This document shows, one piece after another, positions 44,186-53,422 of a stretch of 64,000 nucleotides of DNA. Made by a program: the position numbers and the translations under genes. The stretch's first letter is position 1. The number at the start of each line of letters is the position of its first letter. Source of the DNA: Oleispira antarctica RB-8. Lineage in GTDB: Bacteria; Pseudomonadota; Gammaproteobacteria; Pseudomonadales; Oceanobacteraceae. The notes beneath the pieces are model-generated. The model saw nothing but the letters and a program-made list of their open reading frames with translations. It was not told where the DNA came from and searched no databases. The DNA lies in assembly GCA_000967895.1 (NCBI GenBank), contig FO203512.1, positions 4,029,531 through 4,093,530 on the forward strand, given 5' to 3'.

Positions 44186-44635
44186 ATGAAAGTTATTTTA
44201 TTAGAAAAAGTTGCAAAATTAGGCGGCCTAGGCGACACAGTTATCGTTAAGCCAGGTTTCGCACGTAACTTCCTTTTGCCACAAGGCAAGGCAGTTCCTG
44301 CAACTAAAGTAAACACAGAACAATTTGAAACTCGTCGTGCTGACCTTGAGAAAGCGGCTATTGCTAAGCTAGAAGCTGCTCAGACTCGCAAGACTAAGAT
44401 CGAAGAAATCGAACTGACTGTTGCCGTTAAAGCGGGCGACGAAGGTAAGTTGTTCGGTTCTTTGGGCAACCGCGATATCGCTGAGCTTGCGACTGAAGCG
44501 GGCGTTGAGTTGGTTAAAGCTGAAGTTCGCTTGCCGACTGGTCCAATCCGTAACGTAGGTGAGTTCGACATCACTGTACAGTTACACGCAGAAGTTTCTG
44601 CTACTTTGAAGCTATTGGTTGTTGCTGAAGACTAA
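44186..44635 (+). CDS. rplI: 50S ribosomal protein L9
   Basis: A 149-residue large-subunit protein with the typical dumbbell layout. The N-terminal domain reads [17 protein letters not shown] and [18 protein letters not shown], and a long connecting helix leads to a C-terminal domain with [15 protein letters not shown]. The ATG at 44186 with an AAGGA site is chosen; a longer in-frame ATC/ATT-rich extension at 44138 has no family match. A terminator follows. Confidence 0.98.
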   Translation: MKVILLEKVAKLGGLGDTVIVKPGFARNFLLPQGKAVPATKVNTEQFETRRADLEKAAIAKLEAAQTRKTKIEEIELTVAVKAGDEGKLFGSLGNRDIAELATEAGVELVKAEVRLPTGPIRNVGEFDITVQLHAEVSATLKLLVVAED

Positions 44636-44667
44636 TCTCTTCAACACTAGCTACACGCTTTAGATTA

Positions 44668-44704
44668 AGGCACTATTAGCACACGCTATATAGTGCTTTT
44701 TTTT
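44668..44704 (+). terminator. Rho-independent terminator of the rpsF operon
   Basis: GCACTAT pairs with ATAGTGC around a 13-nt loop, followed by eight T residues, about 35 bases after the rplI stop. Confidence 0.82.
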
Positions 44705-44764
44705 GCCTGCAATCTTTTGTTAACAAGAGATTGTTCATGACCGAGCTATAACGACCGACTGATA

Positions 44765-46153
44765 ATGACTGACCAAGCTACTGACCAAAAAACCTTATCC
44801 TTACGCACCCCACCACACTCTATCGACGCTGAGCAATCAGTTTTAGGTGGCTTGCTATTGGATAACCGCGCTTGGGAATCCGTGTCAGAAGTTTTAGAAG
44901 ACAGCGATTTTTACAGCCATAAGCACCGTAATATTTACCGTGCGATTAAATCTTTGATTGATCAAGAACAACCTGTCGATGTAGTGACAGTATCAGAAGA
45001 GCTGGAAGAGCTAGGCACGCTAGACGACATTGGTGGCATCGCCTATTTAGGCGAGCTGGCCGATATGACCCCGTCGACGGCAAACAGTGGCGCTTACGCG
45101 GTTATTGTTAAAGAGCGCTCGCAACAACGTCGTTTAATCGAAGCGGCCAGTGAAATTACGCTTCAGGCTTATGAGCCAGAAGGTAAGAACTCCCTTGATA
45201 TTCTGTCTGATGCGGAGCAAAAAATTGCTCAAATTGCGGAAGGCAATCGCAAAGAAGGTGGCCCGGTCGCCGTTGGCCCCATTCTTAAAAATACGCTGGA
45301 TCAGTTAGACGAATTATTTAATAAACCAGAAGGTTTGAGCGGTATAACGTCTGGTTTTACTGAGATTGATAACCGCACGTCGGGCTTCCAAAAAGCCGAC
45401 ATGATTGTGGTTGCAGGCCGTCCTTCGATGGGCAAAACGACGTATGCGATGAACTTGGTAGAAAATGCGTTAATCGCAACCAAGCGCCCGTGTATTGTGT
45501 TCAGTATGGAAATGCCGTCTGAGTCACTTGTAATGCGTATGCTCTCTTCCATCGGCAAAATTGATCAGACTCGAATTCGTAGTGGTAAGTTGATTGAAGA
45601 TGACTGGCCTAAGCTTTCGTCTGCGGTAAACATTTTAAAAGATTTACCGTTATACATTGATGATACACCCGCATTAACGCCGCAGGATATGCGCGCACGC
45701 TGTCGTAAGGTCTATCGTGAGAACGATAATGACCTTGGGCTTGTGATGGTCGATTATATGCAATTAATGCAGGTTACAGGGGCTTCTGAAGGGCGTTCAC
45801 AAGAGATCTCTGAGATCTCTCGCAGCATGAAGGCGATTGCGAAAGAATTCAGCTGTCCGATTATTGCGCTGTCGCAGTTAAACCGCTCATTGGAGCAGCG
45901 CCCCAATAAACGCCCGGTAATGTCGGATCTACGAGAATCGGGCGCGATCGAGCAGGATGCCGATATCATCGCCTTTATTTATCGTGATGAGGTGTATAAC
46001 GAAGATACTCCCGACAAAGGCATCGCTGAGATTATTACTGGCAAACACCGTAACGGCCCAATCGGAACCGACCGCTTAGCATTTGTGGGTAAATATACGC
46101 GTTTCGAAAACTTAGCGGCTGGTTATGAAGGCAACTGGGATGATGACGAGTAA
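44765..46153 (+). CDS. dnaB: Replicative DNA helicase DnaB
   Basis: A 462-residue hexameric helicase that unwinds DNA at the replication fork. The N-terminal primase-interacting domain (about 15-160) starts with RTPPHSIDAEQSVLGGLLL. The RecA-type motor carries Walker A GRPSMGKT at 218-225, Walker B MVDYMQLM, and motif LSQLNRSLEQRP. It follows rplI but behind a terminator, so it likely has its own promoter. In pseudomonads alr follows directly; here three minus-strand genes, two encoding DnaT- and lambda-P-like proteins, are inserted before alr. Confidence 0.98.
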   Translation: MTDQATDQKTLSLRTPPHSIDAEQSVLGGLLLDNRAWESVSEVLEDSDFYSHKHRNIYRAIKSLIDQEQPVDVVTVSEELEELGTLDDIGGIAYLGELADMTPSTANSGAYAVIVKERSQQRRLIEAASEITLQAYEPEGKNSLDILSDAEQKIAQIAEGNRKEGGPVAVGPILKNTLDQLDELFNKPEGLSGITSGFTEIDNRTSGFQKADMIVVAGRPSMGKTTYAMNLVENALIATKRPCIVFSMEMPSESLVMRMLSSIGKIDQTRIRSGKLIEDDWPKLSSAVNILKDLPLYIDDTPALTPQDMRARCRKVYRENDNDLGLVMVDYMQLMQVTGASEGRSQEISEISRSMKAIAKEFSCPIIALSQLNRSLEQRPNKRPVMSDLRESGAIEQDADIIAFIYRDEVYNEDTPDKGIAEIITGKHRNGPIGTDRLAFVGKYTRFENLAAGYEGNWDDDE

Positions 46154-46209
46154 ACTGCTTTTTTACTAAGTAAGCTACTTTTTATTAAAAAAATAGTTTT
46201 CATAAGTGA

Positions 46210-47286
46210 CTACTTGTCTTTGTCGCTACTGGCAAGGGTGGCAGCTTCTTCTGAGGCAACGTCATCCTCATCCAACAATTCTTTTTTTATCTTCAGCTCG
46301 ACCTTTAACTGCTCTACTTTTGACTCGGTACTTTCTCTTTCGGCATCCGCTAAAGGTTCTTCTTTATTTTCGAGAGCTACGGATAATTTATGAAGCTCGC
46401 TTGTAATATTAGTGATTGCCGATGCCTTTTCGGCCTTTTCAAATATTATTTTTTCTACGTTGCCATCGCTTTTTTCTACGACTGAGTGGTTCGATTTTTT
46501 AGGAATAACATGAACATCCTGCACCGTTCGGGTATTCATAAAATTAGGTGAAACAATCTCGATTCTTGCCCCGTGAAGACGATCAAGTACATACCCATAT
46601 AAGCTCGATTTAACCGACAACAAACTCAATGTATCTTTAATGCGGCCCGCCGCTCGATAGGTAACACTAAAGTCACCCAACTCTCGTATCTGAACAAAAC
46701 CATCCGACAGGCCTGCATCTTCAACCGCTAGACATAATAATTCAGAAATATTGGAGCGTTCAATATCATAACCAAGAGAGACATCAACCGAGATAATCGT
46801 TCCTGTACTGCGCACCACTTTCACCGGCTGCGTCACCATTAAAATATTGGGAATCGTAACCAAGTCGCTTTGCTCTGTTTGCACTTCCACATGCAGCAAA
46901 CTCATTTCAGTTGCTCGTCCAGTAACATCACTAACCGTCACAAAATCGCCTAGTTTGATATTTTTTATGACCTTCAACATTAAACCCGCAAGAATATTAC
47001 CAATAAAGGTTGTTGAAGAAAAAGCGATCGAGGCACTAAAAAGAACACCCAATAACGTTAATAGCTGCCCCCGCAAAGTGTCACTAAAAGGCAAGACCAC
47101 TATAATCATTACCCCTGCAATCAAGGTCAAAATCAACATAGTAAATTGAAATTGAAATTTACGAGTTTCCCAATACTCTCGCAAAAGACGATTAAGGATA
47201 AACAGCACGCCAACAATCACCAGTATGATCGAGACCAGGATAGGCACTTTATTATCGGCTGAAAAAATCTGACCTATCGATTCCAT
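46210..47286 (-). CDS. Second MscS-type mechanosensitive channel-like protein
   Basis: A 358-residue membrane protein with three N-terminal hydrophobic helices and the MscS beta domain (KLGDFVTVSDVTGRATEM and VTIPNILMVTQPVKV). The pore-like helix is STTFIGNILAGLMLKVIK. After residue 265 a C-terminal coiled-coil region rich in Glu and Lys replaces the usual short tail. It is not closely similar to the other channel at 40058. It is downstream of the lambda-P-like gene on the same strand with only 6 bases between, so the three genes 46210-49210 may form one transcript. Confidence 0.85.
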   Translation of the reverse strand: MESIGQIFSADNKVPILVSIILVIVGVLFILNRLLREYWETRKFQFQFTMLILTLIAGVMIIVVLPFSDTLRGQLLTLLGVLFSASIAFSSTTFIGNILAGLMLKVIKNIKLGDFVTVSDVTGRATEMSLLHVEVQTEQSDLVTIPNILMVTQPVKVVRSTGTIISVDVSLGYDIERSNISELLCLAVEDAGLSDGFVQIRELGDFSVTYRAAGRIKDTLSLLSVKSSLYGYVLDRLHGARIEIVSPNFMNTRTVQDVHVIPKKSNHSVVEKSDGNVEKIIFEKAEKASAITNITSELHKLSVALENKEEPLADAERESTESKVEQLKVELKIKKELLDEDDVASEEAATLASSDKDK

Positions 47287-47292
47287 TCCGTT

Positions 47293-47991
47293 TTAGTTCC
47301 CTAACCCAGAGTCTTTAAGAAGCTGCTTCATTTTCTGCTGTAAGTCTTTACGCTTTAAAGGCTTTTCGATGTGATCAGGAAGTGCTTTTGGCAATTCAAT
47401 CTCAATATTTTCCCCAGCAGCGACCCTTTCAATTAACAACGCATAGTTACGCTCAAATACAGGGAAGGCCTTGGCCTCGACACTATTGGCTAAGAAAAAC
47501 CAATCACTAGAACGGCCCGCATAATAAACCGCTGGATGGGTCCATTTGTATTCTTTCTTTGGAGAAGGTGCTCGACAGGCTTCGATATAAGCTGAATGTG
47601 CATCAGGCATGCCCAATAACTTATGCGCCGAAGAATTACAGGCCTCAACCACATCATGAACATTAGGCAAGAATTTTTGCTGCTTAACCACTTGTTCCGC
47701 TGCAAACATAATGGTTTCTGCTGGAAAATCGACCAGCAAGCGCGCCCACAACTGCTTTGCCATTATCACTGTATCGTGATCTGGAAAGGCTTTTAAAAAC
47801 TGATTATGGTAATTAAAGCGAAACAGTTCAAAGATCTGATTAATAGCAGACTTCTGATCTATATCTAACGGCTTTTGAGCACGATGCGCTTTCTCGCTAC
47901 CAGTCTGTGTCGGTAAGGCGCTGCCTGCTTGCTGCAGCTGTTGCGTAACCTGGTTCAGAATTGGATTGAGTACCGCTTTGCGATCCCGCAT
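47293..47991 (-). CDS. Lambda replication protein P-like helicase loader
   Basis: A 232-residue protein resembling phage lambda P, which binds DnaB and brings it to the origin. Matching elements, in order: INQIFELFRF, QLWARLL, KFLPNVHDVVEACN (lambda P: RPFLPSPGQFVAWC-type), GMPDAHSAYIEACR, a W...HPAVYY segment, and RVAAGENIEIELPKALP. The C-terminus has a Lys-rich helix. The start is taken as ATG 47991 with an AGGTGGAAAGG site; a GTG at 48003 is in frame. The coding region overlaps the upstream DnaT-like gene by 95 bases. Next to dnaB, a role as chromosomal helicase loader is plausible. Confidence 0.75.
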   Translation of the reverse strand: MRDRKAVLNPILNQVTQQLQQAGSALPTQTGSEKAHRAQKPLDIDQKSAINQIFELFRFNYHNQFLKAFPDHDTVIMAKQLWARLLVDFPAETIMFAAEQVVKQQKFLPNVHDVVEACNSSAHKLLGMPDAHSAYIEACRAPSPKKEYKWTHPAVYYAGRSSDWFFLANSVEAKAFPVFERNYALLIERVAAGENIEIELPKALPDHIEKPLKRKDLQQKMKQLLKDSGLGN

Positions 47992-49210
47992 TTGCCTTTC
48001 CACCTATTTGAGAGCCTTGGTTTAATTGTCTCGCCCACTGCTGCTTAACATACTGTAAGAATTTACTGTTCCAACTGGTTTGCAACTGATTGGAATCACG
48101 CCAATACAGTAAAAATTCACCAATTAAACTTTTCGCATAATGCACATCAATATGCGCCATAGCCAGAATATCATAACAGTCATTATCTGGCTGCCAATCA
48201 TCTGCAATGCGCGTTGGTACTGAAGAGTGCTCTAACGACGACGAATAACGAGCCCACTGCTGACGCACATGCTGAATAAATTTTGTATTCCATGTTTTGT
48301 GCGCATCGCCGCGTTCTTGCCAATATAAAACAAATTCAGGAATCGAGTCTTGTATAAACTGTGGCTTAATACCCGCGCGTTGTAAAATCTGTTGCGCATC
48401 TAAACTTGGCTGCCATTGCTGAGTAATTGGCCCAGCTTCTTCACAGCGTGCCTGAAAGCGCTCTTGGCGATCCGGAGCTTGGGCATGACTGGTATTAAAA
48501 GCAGCCTTCTCAGCGATTCTTTGCTGCTTTTTATGCGCATCGGTTTGTGTATAAACCCAATGCTTTTTAATAAAGCGAAAAAACTGCGTATTCCAATCGT
48601 TGCGATTATTGCCATTCTCTCGCGCCTGTAAAATAAACTCATCCAGCTTGGATAAACTATAGCTGTCTGGAATGCCGTGCTGCTGCAAACGATTTAAACC
48701 ATCGCGCGTCGGTTGCCACTGCTGCTCCATCGGTTGCTTGGGATTTACGGGCTGCGATGCGGGCTGTTGAAATCCTGAATTTTGGAAAGCAGGCTTTTGG
48801 AAAGCAGGCTTTTGGAAAGGCGGCTTTTGGAAAGGCGGCTTTTGGAAAGGCGGCTGCTGAAAAGAAGTCGGCTGCACTGGTGGCTGTGCTACTTGTGCAG
48901 GTTGAGATGAAGCTTGCTCATGCGGTTGGCTTGGAAAGCAAAAAATGAGCTGCGGTGCATCAGGAAACAAAGGTGAAATAAGTCTTAGTAAGCCTTTTTC
49001 GTGCAAATTACGTAATACTAAACGAATCTTCTGATCATCCCAGAATGAAAAAACCTGACGCAGCTGATCATTATTAATGTGCCATTGGATACCACCCAAA
49101 GCCTGAGCAATATCATTCAACCACGTTAGGGCAATCGCCTCTTCTAGGCCAATGGTTGCGGCAAGTGCTGGGGAAAAAACCAAAGTTTTATCAGCAATCA
49201 GTGGATGCAT
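47897..49210 (-). CDS. Winged-helix protein with three DnaT-type DNA-binding domains
   Basis: A 437-residue protein. The N-terminal domain (1-90, MHPLIADKTLVFSPALAATI) looks like a winged helix. A Gln/Pro-rich linker (95-160) includes five FQKPP/FQKPA repeats. Three DnaT-like domains follow at about 164-218, 265-319 and 338-392, each with WQP near the start, a (D)EF(I/V/L)(L)xx(W/R) helix, and a W(N)(T/S)(K/Q)F...(K/R)(Q/K)(Q/H)W end. DnaT is the E. coli primosome protein acting with PriA, PriB and DnaC. The ATG at 49210 has GAG 11 bases upstream; ATG 49219 is also in frame. Its 3' end overlaps the lambda-P-like gene, pointing to a coupled two-protein module. Confidence 0.78.
   Translation of the reverse strand: MHPLIADKTLVFSPALAATIGLEEAIALTWLNDIAQALGGIQWHINNDQLRQVFSFWDDQKIRLVLRNLHEKGLLRLISPLFPDAPQLIFCFPSQPHEQASSQPAQVAQPPVQPTSFQQPPFQKPPFQKPPFQKPAFQKPAFQNSGFQQPASQPVNPKQPMEQQWQPTRDGLNRLQQHGIPDSYSLSKLDEFILQARENGNNRNDWNTQFFRFIKKHWVYTQTDAHKKQQRIAEKAAFNTSHAQAPDRQERFQARCEEAGPITQQWQPSLDAQQILQRAGIKPQFIQDSIPEFVLYWQERGDAHKTWNTKFIQHVRQQWARYSSSLEHSSVPTRIADDWQPDNDCYDILAMAHIDVHYAKSLIGEFLLYWRDSNQLQTSWNSKFLQYVKQQWARQLNQGSQIGGKANAGSQSGTQSNSEPGYATAAASRQRLTDTDW
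48780..48854 (-). repeat. Tandem repeat, five 15-bp units in the DnaT-like gene
   Basis: Five head-to-tail copies of a 15-bp unit, the first two TTTTGGAAAGCAGGC and the last three TTTTGGAAAGGCGGC as read on the plus strand. They encode repeats of FQKPA and FQKPP in the linker. The units are nearly identical at DNA level, suggesting recent slippage and possible copy-number variation between strains. Confidence 0.95.
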
Positions 49211-49330
49211 GAATATCATAACTCTATTAATTAGAAATGTTCTTTATAAGGTCAGTGCTAGTGTACAACTGCGCAGCCTGACATAATAAACCCTACCCAA
49301 TATTTAGTCTTCCTGATTTAAGCGAAAAAC

Positions 49331-50410
49331 ATGGCCCGTCCGACTCAAGCAGTGATTAACCTACAGCATTTGAAAGATAACTATCAACTGGCAAAAGGCT
49401 ACAGTCAAAAAGCATACGCTGTGATTAAAGCCGACGCCTATGGGCATGGGTTATTGCCCGTTGCGCATGCATTAGTCGATGCTGATGGCCTAGCCGTGGC
49501 CTGTATGGATGAAGCTCTACAGCTACGTCATCAAGGGATCAAAAGCCCCATACTCGTATTAGAAGGCGCGTTTGATAAATCAGAATGGCTCGCGGCGGTG
49601 GAGCACGATATCGAAATGGCACTTCACCACCAAAGCCAGCTCGATATTTTAGTCACCGAGCCATGCTTCGCACAATTAAAGCTGTGGTTAAAAATAGATA
49701 CCGGCATGAACCGCTTAGGTTTTCGCTTAGCAGAATCTACCTCTGCCTTTGAACAATGCCGTCATGCGGGTCTCAATATTAAAGTACTGATGAGTCACTT
49801 TGCGTGCTCCGACGATTTAAGCAAAGATAAAACAGCTACTCAGTTTCAAGCACTAGAAGAGATTTTACAACAGCAAAAGGGCTTTTGGCCTGAGCTTATT
49901 GTATCGAGCAATAATAGCGCCGCTGTTATCGCTTGGCCTAATGTCTGTGACCACATCAGCCGACCTGGCATTATGCTGTACGGAAGCTCTCCACTCATTA
50001 GCGAAGCGCCCCTCACGACTCATTTAAAACCAGTAATGACGCTGAAATCGAACATCATATCCAGCCACATAGTGAACATTGGTGAAAGCATTGGCTATGG
50101 TGACGGCTGGATAGCCGAGAAAACAACACGCATTGGTATCGTCGCCATTGGTTATGGCGACGGCTATCCACGCAGCGCTCCGTCAGGCACACCCGTTTAT
50201 TGTAACGATAAACGCCTATCAACGTTAGGTCGAGTATCCATGGACATGCTGTGTATCGACATCAGTGAGAATGACGATATTGATGTGGGCAGTGAAGTCG
50301 AGTTATGGGGTGAAAATATTAATGTGAATGATGTGGCTAAGCTCTGCAATACCATCAGCTATGAACTGTTTTGCCAATTAACCCCGCGTGTGAAGCGGGT
50401 TTATTTATAA
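49331..50410 (+). CDS. alr: Alanine racemase
   Basis: A 359-residue PLP-dependent enzyme interconverting L- and D-alanine for peptidoglycan. The PLP lysine lies in VIKADAYGHG (Lys33). The C-terminal beta domain contains IGYGDGW, where the second catalytic Tyr resides, and GRVSMDMLCID. Length and sequence are typical. It is divergent from the DnaT-like gene and ends near a bidirectional terminator shared with mqo. Only a weak AAGCGA lies ahead of the ATG. Confidence 0.96.
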   Translation: MARPTQAVINLQHLKDNYQLAKGYSQKAYAVIKADAYGHGLLPVAHALVDADGLAVACMDEALQLRHQGIKSPILVLEGAFDKSEWLAAVEHDIEMALHHQSQLDILVTEPCFAQLKLWLKIDTGMNRLGFRLAESTSAFEQCRHAGLNIKVLMSHFACSDDLSKDKTATQFQALEEILQQQKGFWPELIVSSNNSAAVIAWPNVCDHISRPGIMLYGSSPLISEAPLTTHLKPVMTLKSNIISSHIVNIGESIGYGDGWIAEKTTRIGIVAIGYGDGYPRSAPSGTPVYCNDKRLSTLGRVSMDMLCIDISENDDIDVGSEVELWGENINVNDVAKLCNTISYELFCQLTPRVKRVYL

Positions 50411-50460
50411 AGAAAAAGTAGGCGGCCCAAAGATGCAATAAGCCCGTAAATAGCAGGCAC

Positions 50461-50490
50461 AAAAAAAGCGCTATCAGATAGCGCTTTTTT
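50461..50490. terminator. Bidirectional terminator between alr and mqo
   Basis: AAAAAAGCGCTATC pairs with GATAGCGCTTTTTT around an AGAT-region loop. Both strands end in T runs, serving two convergent genes. Confidence 0.9.
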
Positions 50491-50561
50491 GGGGCTCAAT
50501 TAGAACTTCTTTTTTACATTTACTTCAGCAACTTTCATTGAATCTTTATTGCATCAATAGC

Positions 50562-52043
50562 CTATTTCAGCTCGAGCGTCGTCAAAGTATCTTGGCGAAT
50601 TTCTTTTAATAATTCAGCATTTTCAATCAACGACTCACCATAAGATGGAATCATCGCTTTCAAACCTGCTTTCCAACCATCGTTTTCAAGCTTGTCACTA
50701 AAGCAACGCTCAATCACATCAATCATGGTCTGGGTCGCGGTAGAAGCACCTGGTGACGCACCCAATAATGCAGCCAAAGTACCATCTGCGGCTGCAACTA
50801 TCTCTGTACCGAATTCTAACTTACCCTTACCTTTCTCATCTTTTTTGATGATTTGAACCCGCTGACCTGCATTAGCCAAAGTCCAATCCGCATCTTTAGC
50901 GTCAGGGAAATAGGCACGCAGCGAATCCATACGCGACTTATCAGACTGGAAGACTTCGCTGATCAAGTACTTAGTCAAAGCCATATTATTCAAGCCCACA
51001 GAGAGCATAGGCTTAAGATTACTTGCCTTAACAGAAGCAGGCAGATCCATGACGGAACCTTCCTTCAAGAACTTTGTTGTAAAGCCTGCAAAAGGGCCAA
51101 ACAATAAGGCACGCTCGCCATTAATCACTCGAGTATCCAAGTGCGGTACCGACATAGGAGGTGCGCCAATCGCTGCCTTGCCATAAACTTTTGCATGATG
51201 CTGATTAGCAATTTCTGGCTTAGTACACACCAGCCATTGACCACTTACTGGGAAACCGCCATAACCTTCACATTCTGGAATATCAGATTTTTGCAGTAAC
51301 GGCAAAGCACCACCACCGGCACCTAAGAAAACAAACTTAGACCGTACACGAGTCACTTCGCCCGATTTATTATCTTCTAACAAAACAGACCAGCCACCTT
51401 CACTGCTGCGCTTCATATCTTCTACAGAATGCCCCAGCAGCAATTCGAAATTATCTTGCTGCTCTAAATACGAAACCATATCACGAGCTAAAGAACCAAA
51501 ATCTACGTCTGAACCATGTTCAACACGGGTAGCAGCAACAGGAGCATTGCCTTTACGCCCATTCATTACCAGAGGCATCCATTCAGCGAGCTTGGCAGGA
51601 TCCTCGCTGTATTCCATATCTTCAAATAAGTGGTGAGCACTCATCAACTCATAACGCTTGCGTAAGAACTCAACGTTTTTTTCGCCCCAAACAAAACTTT
51701 TATGCGGGGTTCGATTAATGAATTCTTTAGGGGTTGGTAAAGCACCTGTTTTTACTAGGTGTGACCAAAACTGCAATGTCACTTCGAACGAAGCATTAAT
51801 ATTCAGCGCTTTCGAGATATCAACGCCACCCTTGTCATCTTCAGGGGTGTAATTCAATTCACAATAGGCAGCGTGACCTGTGCCTGCGTTATTCCAACCG
51901 TCAGTACTCTCGTGAGCCACCTGATCAAGTCGTTCAACGACGCAGATCTTCAAGGAAGGATCTAGCTTGTTTAGCATCATTGCTAGTGTAGTGCTCATCG
52001 CTCCGGCGCCTACCAGCAAGGCATCCACTGTTTTAACTGTCAT
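50562..52043 (-). CDS. mqo: Malate:quinone oxidoreductase
   Basis: A 493-residue FAD-dependent, membrane-associated enzyme oxidising malate to oxaloacetate and passing electrons to quinone in the TCA cycle. The N-terminus has the dinucleotide-binding fold with VDALLVGAGAMSTTLAMMLN. Family stretches include STDGWNNAGTGHAAYCELNYTP-type segments (given here in part) and LGASPGASTATQTMIDVIERCF near the end. An AGG ribosome site precedes the ATG. It is convergent with alr. Confidence 0.95.
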   Translation of the reverse strand: MTVKTVDALLVGAGAMSTTLAMMLNKLDPSLKICVVERLDQVAHESTDGWNNAGTGHAAYCELNYTPEDDKGGVDISKALNINASFEVTLQFWSHLVKTGALPTPKEFINRTPHKSFVWGEKNVEFLRKRYELMSAHHLFEDMEYSEDPAKLAEWMPLVMNGRKGNAPVAATRVEHGSDVDFGSLARDMVSYLEQQDNFELLLGHSVEDMKRSSEGGWSVLLEDNKSGEVTRVRSKFVFLGAGGGALPLLQKSDIPECEGYGGFPVSGQWLVCTKPEIANQHHAKVYGKAAIGAPPMSVPHLDTRVINGERALLFGPFAGFTTKFLKEGSVMDLPASVKASNLKPMLSVGLNNMALTKYLISEVFQSDKSRMDSLRAYFPDAKDADWTLANAGQRVQIIKKDEKGKGKLEFGTEIVAAADGTLAALLGASPGASTATQTMIDVIERCFSDKLENDGWKAGLKAMIPSYGESLIENAELLKEIRQDTLTTLELK

Positions 52044-52199
52044 TCCAATTCGCCTATTGCTATTGCTTAATATTCGCCTATTTTTCGCGGAACATTCTAC
52101 ACTAATTCATTAATACTACCTAAAAGATAAGCTAGGCGACTGATTCGTCAACTTTGGTCATTGACGCAGGTTTGCCGAGCCTGTTTATACAGCATAAAC

Positions 52200-52227
52200 G
52201 AAAAAGCCCGCACGAGGCGGGCTTTTA
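52200..52227. terminator. Terminator of hemE
   Basis: AAAAAGCCCGC and GCGGGCTTTT form a strong stem with an ACGAG loop, starting about 17 bases downstream of the hemE stop on the minus strand. T runs are present on both sides. Confidence 0.88.
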
Positions 52228-52243
52228 GTATGATGAGCAAAAA

Positions 52244-53308
52244 TTACTTATGCTGATCACGACTCAATTCAACCACCGCTTCAATAAAAGCACCGGCACG
52301 AGCTGGATCGACAAACTGGTGAATACCATGCCCTAGGTTAAATACATGACCAGTACCTGGACCATAACTGTTCAGAATACGCTGAACTTCTTTACGAATG
52401 GTCGCTGGAGAAGAATATAAAACGGAAGGATCCATATTACCCTGAAGCGCAACACGATCACCTACACGACTACGGGCATTACCCATATCGGTAGTCCAAT
52501 CAATGCCCAAGGCATCACAACCAGTATCAGCCATAAGCTCCAACCACTGACCTCCACCTTTTGTGAACAAAATAACAGGCACTTTACGGCCTTCGTTCTC
52601 ACGGGTTAGGCCCGCGACGATTTTATTCATATACTTCAAAGAGAACTCGCGATAACACACATCGCTCAAGCTACCACCCCAAGTATCGAAAATCTGAACC
52701 GCTTGCGCACCCGCTGCGATTTGAGCATTCAAATATTCAGTAACAGAGTCAGCCAATACGTCGAGCAATTGATGCATCACTTCTGGCGTATCGTACATCA
52801 TAGCTTTCACGTGACGGAAGTCTTTCGAAGACCCCCCTTCAACCATGTAAGTTGCTAATGTCCAAGGACTGCCAGAAAAACCAATAAGAGGAACGCGACC
52901 ATTCAATTCACGACGAATGGTACTGACAGCATCCGTTACGTAAGGAAGATCTTTAGCGGTATTGGTCACTTTTAATACGGCAACATCTTGCTCAGTACGT
53001 ACGACTTTTTTGAAACGTGGACCTTCGCCAGTTTCAAAATATAGACCCAAGCCCATTGCATCTGGAATCGTTAAAATATCAGAAAACAAAATTGCGGCAT
53101 CTAATGGGTAACGCTCAAGAGGCTGCATGGTTACTTCACAAGCGAACTCAGGGTTCTTACACAAGCTCATGAAATCACCAGCCGTTGCACGGCTAGCACG
53201 ATATTCAGGTAGATAACGCCCTGCTTGGCGCATCATCCATACTGGAGTTTGGTCTACAGGTTCGCGCAATAAAGCACGTAGAAAGCGATCGTTTTTAAGT
53301 TCTGACAT
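52244..53308 (-). CDS. hemE: Uroporphyrinogen decarboxylase
   Basis: Removes four carboxyl groups from uroporphyrinogen III to give coproporphyrinogen III in heme synthesis. The 354-residue sequence is typical: [16 protein letters not shown] near the N-terminus, [12 protein letters not shown] and [17 protein letters not shown]. The ATG at 53308 (start MSELKNDRF) gives exactly the E. coli HemE length; the in-frame ATG at 53332 is rejected. In pseudomonads hemE follows gltD directly; here a 3-kb lipoprotein gene is between them. Confidence 0.97.
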   Translation of the reverse strand: MSELKNDRFLRALLREPVDQTPVWMMRQAGRYLPEYRASRATAGDFMSLCKNPEFACEVTMQPLERYPLDAAILFSDILTIPDAMGLGLYFETGEGPRFKKVVRTEQDVAVLKVTNTAKDLPYVTDAVSTIRRELNGRVPLIGFSGSPWTLATYMVEGGSSKDFRHVKAMMYDTPEVMHQLLDVLADSVTEYLNAQIAAGAQAVQIFDTWGGSLSDVCYREFSLKYMNKIVAGLTRENEGRKVPVILFTKGGGQWLELMADTGCDALGIDWTTDMGNARSRVGDRVALQGNMDPSVLYSSPATIRKEVQRILNSYGPGTGHVFNLGHGIHQFVDPARAGAFIEAVVELSRDQHK

Positions 53309-53349
53309 GGCTATTTTCGACTTCAGATTCAAGATTTAAAACATGATAA

Positions 53350-53378
53350 CAAAAAACCCCAGCACTAGGCTGGGTTTG
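53350..53378 (-). terminator. Terminator of the Ig-like lipoprotein gene
   Basis: On the minus strand AACCCAGC pairs with GCTGGGGTT and is followed by a T run, about 45 bases after the stop of the 1011-residue gene. Confidence 0.8.
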
Positions 53379-53422
53379 ATGAATATATCATGACTTTAGT
53401 CATAGATACTCATGACTGAAAG

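Noticed and set aside
46154-46209. Small hairpin AAGTA-AGC-TACTT followed by T residues between dnaB and the second MscS-type gene
   Set aside because: The stem is only 5 bp and AT-rich; too weak to call a terminator.
48780-48854. Possible CRISPR-like array
   Set aside because: The 15-bp units are contiguous without spacers, in frame, and code for a Pro/Gln linker.
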